NCBI RefSeq assembly: GCF_018614575.1
Contig: NZ_JAGGOJ010000047.1
Span: 1-64,000, forward strand
From: Streptomyces sp. ISL-10
GTDB lineage: Bacteria > Actinomycetota > Actinomycetes > Streptomycetales > Streptomycetaceae
Direction of reading: 5' to 3'
DNA length: 64,000 nt
A program made the translations under genes and the position numbers. Under the pieces are notes generated by a model. The model did not search any database, had not been told where the DNA came from, and was given only the letters and a program-made list of their open reading frames with translations. This document shows, one piece after another, positions 24,380 to 32,416 of this stretch; within the stretch, counting starts at the first letter, position 1; every line of letters starts with the position of its first letter.

Positions 24380-25188
24380 CCGGCGGGCCCGACGAGCTCG
24401 TCCTCGCCGAACAGCGTGGGCCCGTGCTGGTGCTCACGTTCAACCGGCCGGCCAAGCTGAACGCCTGGACCGACGAACTCGAAGATCGCTACTTCACACT
24501 GCTCGACGCCGCCGAAGACGACCCGGACGTACGCGCCGTCGTGGTCACCGGCGCGGGACGCGGATTCTGCGCCGGCGCCGACCTCCAGCGGCTGCAGGCG
24601 GCCGGCGAGGTTTCCGAGGCGGACCGGGCGGGGCGCCGGCCGCGCGACGTGCCGCTGACCCTGCGCAAACCGCTGATCGGTGCGGTGGGCGGGGTGGCCG
24701 CGGGCCTGGGCATGGTGGAGGCGCTCTACTGCGACGTTCGTTTCGGCTCGCCCTCGGCCCGGTTCACCACGGCATTCGCGCAGCGCGGGCTGATCGCCGA
24801 GTACGGGATCTCCTGGCTGTTGCCGCGGCTGGTGGGGCACAGCCGGGCCAAGGACCTGTTGCTGTCGAGTCGCATGGTGGACGCCGAGGAGGCACTGCGT
24901 ATCGGACTCCTCGACCATCTGGTTCCCACCGGCAGCGTGGTCGATGCCGCTGTCGCGTACGCCGCCGGTCTCGCGGCGCGCTGCTCCCCGGCATCCATGG
25001 CCACCATCAAGCGCCAACTGCAGGGCGACGCGGACGGTACGTACGCCGACGCCATGACCCGTGCGGAGGGCGCCATGCTCCAGGCCTTCCGCGGGGCCGA
25101 TTTCGTCGAAGGCGTGGCCAGTCACCTCGACAAACGCCCACCGAATTTTCCCTCCCTCCCCGTCAGGAGCCCAGATGTCCCTGTTTGA
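24376..25188 (+). CDS. Enoyl-CoA hydratase/isomerase (crotonase) family
   Basis: A 270-residue crotonase-fold enzyme. The first oxyanion-hole segment is GAGRGFCAGADLQRL and the second is VGGVAAGLGMVEALYCDVRF; AQRGLIAEYGISWLLPRLVG follows. The catalytic Glu usual in hydratases is replaced around AQRGLIAEYG in a way seen in several crotonase subgroups, so hydratase versus isomerase is not settled. ATG 24376 overlaps the SDR stop, and the gene end overlaps the dehydrogenase start by 14 bases. Confidence 0.85.
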   Translation: MTGGPDELVLAEQRGPVLVLTFNRPAKLNAWTDELEDRYFTLLDAAEDDPDVRAVVVTGAGRGFCAGADLQRLQAAGEVSEADRAGRRPRDVPLTLRKPLIGAVGGVAAGLGMVEALYCDVRFGSPSARFTTAFAQRGLIAEYGISWLLPRLVGHSRAKDLLLSSRMVDAEEALRIGLLDHLVPTGSVVDAAVAYAAGLAARCSPASMATIKRQLQGDADGTYADAMTRAEGAMLQAFRGADFVEGVASHLDKRPPNFPSLPVRSPDVPV

Positions 25189-26443
25189 CATGTCGGACCG
25201 CGCCAAGAAGTACCAGGCGGACCTGCTCGAGTTCATGGATGCGCACATCTACCCCGCCGAGGAGGTGTACCACGAGCAGATGCGCGCGTCGGGTGATCCG
25301 CACTTCCACCCGCCGATCATCGAGGACCTCAAGGCGGAGGCACGCAGGCGCGGCCTGTGGAACCTCTTCCACCCGCACAAGGAGTGGGGTCCCGGGCTGA
25401 CGAACCTGGAGTACGCGCCGCTGGCGGAGATCATGGGGCGCAGCCACATCGCCTCCGAGGCGTGCAACTGCAACGCTCCCGACACCGGCAACATGGAGGT
25501 GCTCACGCTCTTCGGCACCGACGAGCACAAGGAGAAGTACCTCAAGCCCCTGCTCGACGGGACGATGGCGTCTGCCTTCGCGATGACCGAGCCGCGCGTG
25601 GCGAGCTCCGACGCCACCAATATCGAGTTGCGGATGGAGCGCGACGGCGACGAGTACGTGCTCAACGGCCGTAAGTGGTTCGCGTCCAATGCCCTGCACC
25701 GTAATTGCAAGGTGCTCATCGTCATGGGGAAGACCGATCCCACCGCTGACCCGCACCGGCAGCAGTCGATGATGGTCGTCCCGATCGACGCCCCCGGGAT
25801 CACGGTGATGCGCGGGCTGCCGGTGTTCGGCTACCAGGACCGCGAGGGGCACGCCGAAATCGACTTCGCCGATGTACGGGTGCCGGCCGAGGACGTACTC
25901 AAGGGCGAGGGCGAGGGCTTCGCGATCAGCCAGGCCCGGCTGGGGCCGGGTCGTATTCACCACTGCATGCGGGCGATCGGCGCGGCTGAGCGGGCGCTGG
26001 AGCTGATGTGCCGACGTGCGCAGTCACGGGTGACGTTCGGCCGTCCGGTTGCCGACCGGTCCAACATCCAGGACTGGATCGCGGAAGCGCGTATCGACAT
26101 CGAGATGATCCGCCTGCTCACGTTCAAGGCCGCGCATCTGATGGACACGGTCGGCAACAAGGAAGCGCGCACCGAGATCGCGGCCATCAAGGTGGCCGCC
26201 CCGAACATAGCCTTGAAGATCATCGACCGTGCGATCCAGGTGCACGGTGCAGCAGGAGTGACCGAGGACTTCCCGCTGGCCATGATGTACGCGGGGCTGC
26301 GGACGTTGCGGCTGGCGGACGGCCCCGACGAAGTCCACAAGCGGGCCATCGCCCGACAGGAACTGCGGCAGTACCGCGACGCGGACGCTGCGGCGGCGAG
26401 CGGCACGGGCACCCCCGGCGGCCACAAGGCAGCGGTGAACTGA
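25175..26443 (+). CDS. Acyl-CoA dehydrogenase, ACAD10/11- and LvaC-like
   Basis: A 422-residue flavoprotein. FAMTEPRVASSDATNI is the FAD/substrate segment (the usual form is MTEP-x-x-x-SSD), RGLPVFGYQDREGHAEIDF and LGPGRIHHCMRAIGAAERAL are typical of the ACAD10/ACAD11 subgroup, and ADGPDEVHKRAIAR carries the Glu at the active-site position. ATG 25175 has AGGAG at 25165-25169. In the levulinate pathway and in mammalian ACAD11, a member of this group works after an APH-type kinase on a 4-phosphoacyl-CoA. Such a kinase gene is two genes downstream here. Confidence 0.88.
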   Translation: MSLFDMSDRAKKYQADLLEFMDAHIYPAEEVYHEQMRASGDPHFHPPIIEDLKAEARRRGLWNLFHPHKEWGPGLTNLEYAPLAEIMGRSHIASEACNCNAPDTGNMEVLTLFGTDEHKEKYLKPLLDGTMASAFAMTEPRVASSDATNIELRMERDGDEYVLNGRKWFASNALHRNCKVLIVMGKTDPTADPHRQQSMMVVPIDAPGITVMRGLPVFGYQDREGHAEIDFADVRVPAEDVLKGEGEGFAISQARLGPGRIHHCMRAIGAAERALELMCRRAQSRVTFGRPVADRSNIQDWIAEARIDIEMIRLLTFKAAHLMDTVGNKEARTEIAAIKVAAPNIALKIIDRAIQVHGAAGVTEDFPLAMMYAGLRTLRLADGPDEVHKRAIARQELRQYRDADAAAASGTGTPGGHKAAVN

Positions 26444-26444
26444 G

Positions 26445-27227
26445 ATGGCAGGACTCGATCTCACCGGTCGTACCGCCGTCGTCACCGGCGCCTCGCGCGG
26501 TATCGGGCTGGCCATCGCCCAGGCCATCGCCGCGGTCGGCGGAAACGTCGTCCTCACCTCCCGGTCCCAGGAGGCGGCGGACGCCGCCGCGGCCCAGGTC
26601 GGGGGCACAGCGGTCGGCGTCGGCGCGCACGCGGTCGACGAAGAGGCGGCCCAGCGCTGTGTGGACCTGACGCTCGAGCGCTTCGGAAGCCTGGACATCC
26701 TCGTCAACAACGCCGGGACCAACCCGGCGTTCGGGCCGGTCATCGACCAGGACCACGGGCGGTTCGCCAAGACCTTCGACGTGAACCTGTGGGCTCCCGT
26801 CCTGTGGACGGGGCTGGCCACGCGGGCCTGGATGGGCGAGCACGGCGGGGCGGTCGTCAACACCGCTTCGGTCGGCGGCATGGCCTTCGAGGCGAACATC
26901 GGGCTGTACAACGCGTCGAAGGCCGCGCTCATCCATCTCACGAAGCAACTGGCCCTGGAACTCTCGCCGAAGATTCGCGTCAACGCCGTGGCACCGGGCG
27001 TGGTGCGCACGAAGCTGGCCGAGGCCCTGTGGAAGGAGCACGAGCAGGCCGTGTCGGCGTCGACGGCGCTCGGACGCATAGGGGAGCCTGCCGACATCGC
27101 CTCGGCGGTCGCCTTCCTCGTCTCGGACGCCGCGAGCTGGATCACCGGTGAGACCATGGTGATCGACGGGGGGCAACTGCTCGGTGACGCACGCCCGTTC
27201 AGGCAGGGAGTCGGCATCGGTGTCTAG
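26445..27227 (+). CDS. Short-chain dehydrogenase/reductase (SDR)
   Basis: A 260-residue classical SDR. TGASRGIGLAIAQ is the cofactor loop, VVLTSRS after beta-2 favours NADP(H), NNAG is present, and the catalytic residues lie in NTASVGG and YNASKAA. It starts one base after the dehydrogenase stop and overlaps the kinase start by eight bases. Its position between the dehydrogenase and kinase genes parallels the LvaD-type SDR of the levulinate pathway (inference). Confidence 0.88.
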   Translation: MAGLDLTGRTAVVTGASRGIGLAIAQAIAAVGGNVVLTSRSQEAADAAAAQVGGTAVGVGAHAVDEEAAQRCVDLTLERFGSLDILVNNAGTNPAFGPVIDQDHGRFAKTFDVNLWAPVLWTGLATRAWMGEHGGAVVNTASVGGMAFEANIGLYNASKAALIHLTKQLALELSPKIRVNAVAPGVVRTKLAEALWKEHEQAVSASTALGRIGEPADIASAVAFLVSDAASWITGETMVIDGGQLLGDARPFRQGVGIGV

Positions 27228-28254
27228 CCGGGGCATCGTCGGGATCGACGCCGGGACGGTGAGCCGCTGGCTCGAAACCCTCGGCGTCGGCTTCGCCGAG
27301 CCGCTGCGCTTCGACCGGATCGGGCTCGGCCAGTCGAATCTGACCTATCTCGTACGGGACCAGGACGGCCGCAGATGGGTGCTGCGGCGCCCACCGCTGG
27401 GTCGCCTGTTGGCGTCGGCGCACGACGTGGCCCGAGAGGCGCGGATTCTGGCCGCGCTGGAGGGCACCGGCGTCCCGACCCCCCGGGTGCTCGGGCTGAC
27501 CGCCGACCCCGCCGTGACGGACGTCCCGCTGCTGTTCATGGAGTTCATGGACGGCCAGGTCGTCGACACGATGCCGATCGCGCGGTCGTTGACGCCCGAG
27601 CGGCGCCGGGCGATCGGGATGTCGTTGCCGCGGACGCTGGCGAAGATCCACGCGGTCGATCTCGCGACGGCCGGGCTGACCGGTCTGGCCGGCCACAAGC
27701 CGTATGCGCAGCGCCAGCTCAAGCGGTGGTCGGGCCAGTGGGAGAAGTCCAGGACCCGCGAGCTGCCCGCCCTCGACGACCTCACGCGACGCCTTGCCGC
27801 AGCTGTTCCGGAGCAGCGCGAAGTGACGCTCGTACACGGCGACTTCCATCTGCGCAATGTCATCACCTCCTGCGACACCGGGGAGGTGACGGCGGTGCTC
27901 GACTGGGAGTTGTCGACACTGGGGGATCCGTTGGCGGACATGGGCAGTCTGCTGGCGTACTGGCCGGCCAAGGGTGAGAACACCTCGGGCGACTTCGGCG
28001 CGACCGCTCTCGAGGGCTTCCCGACCCGCGAGGAACTCGAGGCGGCCTACTTGGCGGCGTCGGGACGCGACCTGACGGCGCTGGGCTACTGGCACGCGAT
28101 GGGGCTGTGGAAGGTCGCGATCATCGCGGAGGGCGTCATGCGCCGCGCGATGGACGAACCGCGGAACAAGGCCGCGTCCGGGGCCCCGACCGCGGAGCGC
28201 ATCGACGCGCTGGTGGCGAAGGCCCACGAAGTCGCGGACAGGGCAGGCATCTGA
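27220..28254 (+). CDS. APH-family kinase, ACAD10/11- and LvaA-like
   Basis: A 344-residue aminoglycoside-phosphotransferase-fold kinase. GLGQSNLTYLV (residues 35-45) is the nucleotide loop, WVLRRPPLGRLLASAHDVAR is the subgroup marker, HGDFHLRN (206-213) is the catalytic loop with Asp208, and DWE (228-230) is the metal-binding DFG equivalent. It is not an antibiotic resistance gene: this subgroup is the one found fused to acyl-CoA dehydrogenases in ACAD10/ACAD11 and is LvaA in levulinate catabolism, where it phosphorylates the 4-hydroxyl of 4-hydroxyacyl-CoA. GTG 27220 overlaps the SDR stop and has AGGCAGGGAG nine bases before it. Confidence 0.85.
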   Translation: MSSRGIVGIDAGTVSRWLETLGVGFAEPLRFDRIGLGQSNLTYLVRDQDGRRWVLRRPPLGRLLASAHDVAREARILAALEGTGVPTPRVLGLTADPAVTDVPLLFMEFMDGQVVDTMPIARSLTPERRRAIGMSLPRTLAKIHAVDLATAGLTGLAGHKPYAQRQLKRWSGQWEKSRTRELPALDDLTRRLAAAVPEQREVTLVHGDFHLRNVITSCDTGEVTAVLDWELSTLGDPLADMGSLLAYWPAKGENTSGDFGATALEGFPTREELEAAYLAASGRDLTALGYWHAMGLWKVAIIAEGVMRRAMDEPRNKAASGAPTAERIDALVAKAHEVADRAGI

Positions 28255-28306
28255 CCCGATCGCATGCCCACGGACATTGAGACTCACGTACAGGAAAGGA
28301 GCGATG

Positions 28307-28441
28307 ATGAGGCAAGCAGTCCTCGTATCGGCGGCGCGTACGCCGATCGGAAAGGCCTACCGGGGCGCGCGCTACGCCGTGATCACCGTGTGCATCGGCA
28401 GCGGCATCGGCGCGGCGGGGCTGTTCGAGGTGGTGTCGTGA
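28307..28441 (+). pseudogene. Thiolase collapsed by in-frame internal deletion (44 codons)
   Basis: After a good ribosome site (GGAAAGGAG), ATG 28307 opens MRQAVLVSAARTPIGKAYRG, the N-terminus of a thiolase nearly identical to that at 17467. It then continues without a frame break into YAVITVCIGSGIGAAGLFEV, the thiolase C-terminus, and stops at 28441. About 355 residues are missing, including the Cys and His active-site regions; only the final Cys motif remains. The stop overlaps GTG 28438 of the next SDR. A G/C-rich microhomology (GGCGCG) at the joint suggests slippage or recombination. The stub may be kept for translational coupling. Confidence 0.85.
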
Positions 28442-29235
28442 ACCCCGCCGCACTGTTCGACGTCAGCGGAAAGACCGTGGTGGTGACCGGCGGCTCACGC
28501 GGAATCGGGCTGATGATCGCGCACGGTTTTGTGGCGGCCGGGGCCACGGTGATCATCTCTTCCCGCAATGCCGAGGCGTGCGAGAAGGCGGCAGCGGAGT
28601 TGTCCGCCCTGACGTCCCCCGGCGCCGGAACCTGTCTGGCGCACCCGGCGGACCTGTCCACCGCCGAAGGCCTCGAGAGCCTGGCCGAGCGGGTCGCGGA
28701 GGTCGCGCCCCGGCTGAACGTCCTGGTCAACAATGCGGGAGCCGCCTGGGGTGCGCCGATCGGCGAGTTCCCCGACTCGGGCTTCGACAAGGTGCTGAAC
28801 GTCAACGTCAGGGCCGTCTTCTCGCTGACGCAACGGCTGCTGCCGCAGTTGCGGAGGGCCGCCACCGCGGAGGATCCCGCGCGAGTGATCAACATCGGGT
28901 CGATCGACGGGCTCGTCGTCTCCGCCTCCGACAACTTCTCCTACGTCGCGAGCAAGGCGGCGGTGCACATGCTGACCCGCAAGATGGCCGCCACGCTCGC
29001 GAGTGATCACATCACCGTCAACGCCCTTGCTCCTGGCCCGTTCCCGACCAAGATGATGGCGCACGTCCTGGACGACCCCGAGCTGCGGGACGACGTGGTC
29101 GAACGGGTGCCCCTCGGCCGCATCGGCACCCCCGAGGACATCGCGAGTCCGGCGATCTTCCTCGCCTCCCGCGCGGGCGCATACCTGACCGGCACGGTGA
29201 TCCCCGTGGACGGCGGGATCTCCGGGACGCGCTGA
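28438..29235 (+). CDS. Short-chain dehydrogenase/reductase (SDR)
   Basis: A 265-residue classical SDR with cofactor loop TGGSRGIGLMIA, VIISSRN after beta-2 (NADP-type), NNAG, and catalytic motifs NIGSIDG and YVASKAA. The C-terminal VPLGRIGTPEDIASPAIF and VDGGISGT are typical. GTG 28438 overlaps the stop of the thiolase stub by GTGA, so translation of this gene probably depends on ribosomes finishing the stub. It is a third SDR for the pathway, perhaps with a 3-hydroxyacyl-CoA role now that the FadB-type gene is lost. Confidence 0.88.
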   Translation: MNPAALFDVSGKTVVVTGGSRGIGLMIAHGFVAAGATVIISSRNAEACEKAAAELSALTSPGAGTCLAHPADLSTAEGLESLAERVAEVAPRLNVLVNNAGAAWGAPIGEFPDSGFDKVLNVNVRAVFSLTQRLLPQLRRAATAEDPARVINIGSIDGLVVSASDNFSYVASKAAVHMLTRKMAATLASDHITVNALAPGPFPTKMMAHVLDDPELRDDVVERVPLGRIGTPEDIASPAIFLASRAGAYLTGTVIPVDGGISGTR

Positions 29236-29314
29236 CCGATCGCAAATGAAGGTCACCACGCCCACACGGCAAACACCCCCACACTCTCACCCCTGAAAGG
29301 CGGCACTGGCAGCG

Positions 29315-30973
29315 ATGAGCTGGTTCGACGACAGGCCGTGGACGGCGCAGTACCCCGAACGGATGGCGGAGGTGGAACCGGTCGGCCACCGCACCACGCT
29401 GGAACTGCTGGCCGACGCGGTGGCCGCCGCCCCCGACAGCCCGGCCACCACCTACCTCGGTGGCACCCTGACCTACCGGGAAGTGGACGAGCTCTCCGAC
29501 GGGGTGGCGCACTACCTGCTCGAGCGCGGCTTTCGTCCCGGCGACCGGCTGGCGCTGTACCTGCAGAACATCCCGCAGTTCGTGCTGGCGCTGTTCGGTG
29601 CCTGGAAGGCGGGCGGCGCAGTCGTACCGCTCAACCCGATGTACCGGGACGAACTCGCGCACATCCTCACCGACGCGGGGGTGTCGGCGATCGTGTGCGA
29701 TGAGCAGGCCTGGTCGGAGCACGTCCGTGAGCGGGCCACCGCGGCGGGGGTGACGACGGCGCTCACCGCCAGCCCGCTGGACCTGCAAACCCTGGACGAC
29801 CCCCGCGTCTTCGCCGGCCTGACCCGGCAGCGCAGCGAGGGCGCGGACGACGTCCTCGACGTGGCGAGGGCACGGGTGGGGCGGCGACCCGCTCGTCCCG
29901 GGCTGACGCCCGACGACATCGCGCTGATCTCCTACACCTCCGGCACCAGCGGACTGCCGAAGGGGGCGACCAACACCCATCGCAACCTGACCGTCAACGC
30001 GGTCCTGCTGCGGCTGTACGACGAGATCCCCCCGGGCTCGCCGATTTTCGCGCTGGCCCCGCTGTTCCACATCACCGGCATGGTCGTCCAACTGCTCAAC
30101 GCGGTCGACCTGGCGAGCCCTCTGGTACTCGCCTACCGCTTCGAGCCGGGGGTGGTGATCGACGCGCTGAAGCGGGAACGGCCCGCGTACATGGTCGGGC
30201 CGTCCACCGCGTACATGGCGCTGATGGCACACCCCGACTACTCGGCCGAGGCGTTCGCCTCGCTCAGGACACTCAACTCCGGCGGCGCCCCGCTGCCGCC
30301 CGCGGTCGTCGAGCGGTTCCAGGAGCAGACGGGACTGTACATCCGCAACGGTTACGGGCTCACGGAGACCAGTGCCCCTTGCGTGGTGGTGCCCGTGGGC
30401 AGCGAGGCTCCCGTGGATCCCGACTCGGGCACCTTGTCGATCGGCCTGCCCCTTCCCACCGCGATGGTCCGCATCGTCGACGAGGACGGCAGGGACCTGG
30501 GACCGAACGAGGTCGGCGAGATCGCGGTCGAAGGCCCCATGGTGGTGCCCGCGTACTGGAACAGGCCCGAGGCCACCGCGGAGTCGATCCCGAACGGGCG
30601 GCTGCTCACCGGCGATGTCGGCTTCATGGATCGCCAGGGCCGGGTGTACGTGGTCGACCGCAAGAAGGACATGATCAATGCCTCGGGGTTCAAGGTGTGG
30701 CCTCGCGAGGTCGAGGACGTCCTCTACGGGCACCCCGCGGTGCGCGAGGCCGCCGTGGTCGGTGTGCCCGACCCCTACCGCGGTGAGACCGTGGCGGCCT
30801 TCGTGAGCCTGAGGCCCGGCGGATCTGCCGAGCCCGACGAGCTGGTCGCCTACTGCCGCGAGCACCTGGCCGCCTACAAGGCCCCTCGGACCGTCAGCAT
30901 CCGGGACGAGCTGCCCAAGACCACCAGCGGCAAGATCCTGCGCCGCGAACTGCGCGGGGCGACGTCCGCGTGA
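29315..30973 (+). CDS. Acyl-CoA ligase (AMP-forming), second copy
   Basis: A 552-residue ANL ligase. The P-loop motif is SYTSGTSGLPKGATNTH, A5 is NGYGLTETSAP, the hinge region is DRKKDMINASGFKVWPREVE, and the catalytic Lys lies in PKTTSGKILRRELR. It is longer than the ligase at 19593 and clearly not its recent duplicate. A 79-base gap separates it from the SDR. It probably activates the entry substrate or a cleavage product of the pathway; in levulinate clusters the corresponding gene is LvaE-like (analogy only). Confidence 0.9.
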   Translation: MSWFDDRPWTAQYPERMAEVEPVGHRTTLELLADAVAAAPDSPATTYLGGTLTYREVDELSDGVAHYLLERGFRPGDRLALYLQNIPQFVLALFGAWKAGGAVVPLNPMYRDELAHILTDAGVSAIVCDEQAWSEHVRERATAAGVTTALTASPLDLQTLDDPRVFAGLTRQRSEGADDVLDVARARVGRRPARPGLTPDDIALISYTSGTSGLPKGATNTHRNLTVNAVLLRLYDEIPPGSPIFALAPLFHITGMVVQLLNAVDLASPLVLAYRFEPGVVIDALKRERPAYMVGPSTAYMALMAHPDYSAEAFASLRTLNSGGAPLPPAVVERFQEQTGLYIRNGYGLTETSAPCVVVPVGSEAPVDPDSGTLSIGLPLPTAMVRIVDEDGRDLGPNEVGEIAVEGPMVVPAYWNRPEATAESIPNGRLLTGDVGFMDRQGRVYVVDRKKDMINASGFKVWPREVEDVLYGHPAVREAAVVGVPDPYRGETVAAFVSLRPGGSAEPDELVAYCREHLAAYKAPRTVSIRDELPKTTSGKILRRELRGATSA

Positions 30974-30993
30974 CGAGCGAGAGGAGCTGAAGG

Positions 30994-31875
30994 ATGGCCG
31001 GTCTGCCAGAGGTCCTGGTCCTCGACGAAATCGCGCCGGACCGGTTCCGGTCCGGCCCGATCCCCAGCGAGTGGGCGCGGACGTTCGGTGGCCAGATCGC
31101 CGCCCAGTCGCTGATGGCCGCGGCGCGTACGCTCGACCGGTCGTACTCGGCTCACTCGCTGCACGGCTACTTTCTGCGGCCCGGCCGTCCGCACGAGCCG
31201 ACGGACTTTTCGGTCGAGCGGATCCGCGACGGTGGCAGCTTCTGCACCCGCCGGGTGACCGCGGTCCAGGCGGGGGAGGCGATCTTCACGATGACGGCGT
31301 CGTTCCATCGCGGAGATGAAGGGTTCTCCCACCAGGTGGACATGCCGGCGGTGCCGGCACCTGACGACATCCCGGAGTCCGACCGCATCAGCGGCTGGGG
31401 CATGCCGCGGCCCGCGGAGTGGCGCCACTGGGAGATGCGATGGGTGCCCAGGGGGGAGATCGGCCACGTTCCGGAGGCGCCGGCCTGCCAGCGGGTGTGG
31501 ATCCGGTACGGACGTCCGCTGCCGGATGGCAGTGCCGTCCACGCCTGCGCACTGACCTATCTCAGCGACATGGCGCTGCTGGGATCCGCGCGGCTGCCAC
31601 ATCCCCAAACCGCCGTACAGGGCGCGTCGTTGGACCACTCGCTGTGGTTCCTGCGTCCCTTCCGCGCGGACGAGTGGCTGCTGTACGACCAGGTCTCCCC
31701 TTCGGCCGAGCACGGTCGGGCGCTCACCCGCGGAAGGCTGTTCGACACGGGCGGGCGTCTGGTGGCCGCCGTCGCGCAGGAGGGACTCATGCGCTTCGAC
31801 CGGCCCCGGTCGACGGCGGGCCGCGACACAGAAGAAGGGACGCGTGGAGCGCACGCCTCAGCGAGCGTTCCGTAA
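30994..31875 (+). CDS. Acyl-CoA thioesterase II (TesB family)
   Basis: A 293-residue double-hotdog thioesterase. The N-terminal hotdog has WARTFGGQIAAQSLMAA and SLHGYFLRPGRP; the second has LTYLSDMALLG, a segment ending SLDHSLWFLRPFRADEW, and GRLFDTGGRLVAAVAQEG. The family hydrolyses acyl-CoA to free acid and CoA, and here it may release dead-end intermediates. ATG 30994 has GAGGAG nearby and follows the ligase by 20 bases. The last 25 residues are a low-complexity tail. Confidence 0.9.
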   Translation: MAGLPEVLVLDEIAPDRFRSGPIPSEWARTFGGQIAAQSLMAAARTLDRSYSAHSLHGYFLRPGRPHEPTDFSVERIRDGGSFCTRRVTAVQAGEAIFTMTASFHRGDEGFSHQVDMPAVPAPDDIPESDRISGWGMPRPAEWRHWEMRWVPRGEIGHVPEAPACQRVWIRYGRPLPDGSAVHACALTYLSDMALLGSARLPHPQTAVQGASLDHSLWFLRPFRADEWLLYDQVSPSAEHGRALTRGRLFDTGGRLVAAVAQEGLMRFDRPRSTAGRDTEEGTRGAHASASVP

Positions 31876-31937
31876 TCCCCCGGCCCCGACCGTCGCCGAC
31901 ATCCGTTGATCAACGAATTCAGGAAGTGGTGCCAGGC

Positions 31938-32228
31938 ATGTCCACCCACTACAGCGTCACCGGACGCACAGCGATCCTCCGCATCGACAAGCCCCCGGTC
32001 AACGGGCTCGGGCACGCAACGCGGAAGGGCCTGCGCGCCTCGGACATCGACGTCGTCTACATCGCGGGGTACGGCTTCCCGAGGTACCGGGGCGGACCGA
32101 TGTTCTACGCCGACACGATGGGTGCCGCACACGTCCTCTCCGGGCTCAGGCGGTTCCACGGAGATGACGGTTGGGAGCCCTCGCCGTTGCTGATGCGGCT
32201 GGCCGCCGAGGGTGGAACATTCAACTGA
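31938..32228 (+). pseudogene. FadB-type multienzyme collapsed by in-frame deletion (96 codons)
   Basis: ATG 31938 begins with YSVTGRTAILRIDKPPVNGL, the start of the crotonase domain of a 3-hydroxyacyl-CoA dehydrogenase/enoyl-CoA hydratase fusion. It joins in frame, after GHATRKGL, to RASDIDVVYIAGYGFPRYRG and a tail ending RLAAEGGTFN, which is the C-terminus of the same kind of protein. Intact proteins are about 700 residues, so roughly 600 are gone, including the Rossmann domain and active sites. Start and natural stop are retained. It is the last gene of the operon, so coupling to a downstream gene cannot explain its retention. Confidence 0.85.
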
Positions 32229-32262
32229 CGCCACCACCGCAGCTGCGGGACCTGGCGATCAC

Positions 32263-32311
32263 GCGGCGGCCGGCCGCGACTTCTCCAGGAGGAGTCGCAG
32301 CCGGCCGCCGC
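32263..32311. terminator. Strong hairpin between convergent operons
   Basis: GCGGCGGCCGGC (32263-32274) pairs with GCCGGCCGCCGC (32300-32311), and inner GCGAC/GTCGC and CTCC/GGAG pairs extend the stem. It sits between the end of the catabolic operon and the end of the convergent oxidoreductase operon, so it can act as a bidirectional terminator. No U tract follows, as is common in Streptomyces. Confidence 0.65.
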
Positions 32312-32416
32312 GCCGCGCGGGGGCCGGCACCCGCCGCCCGGGGCCCGGTAGCAGGAGCGCCGGGCCCCACGCGCTGAGGGGAGGGCGGACTCTGCCGTGC
32401 ACTCCGCCCGCGACGG

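Noticed and set aside
27220..28254. Aminoglycoside resistance kinase
   Set aside because: Although of the APH fold, its subgroup motifs and neighbours fit acyl-CoA metabolism.
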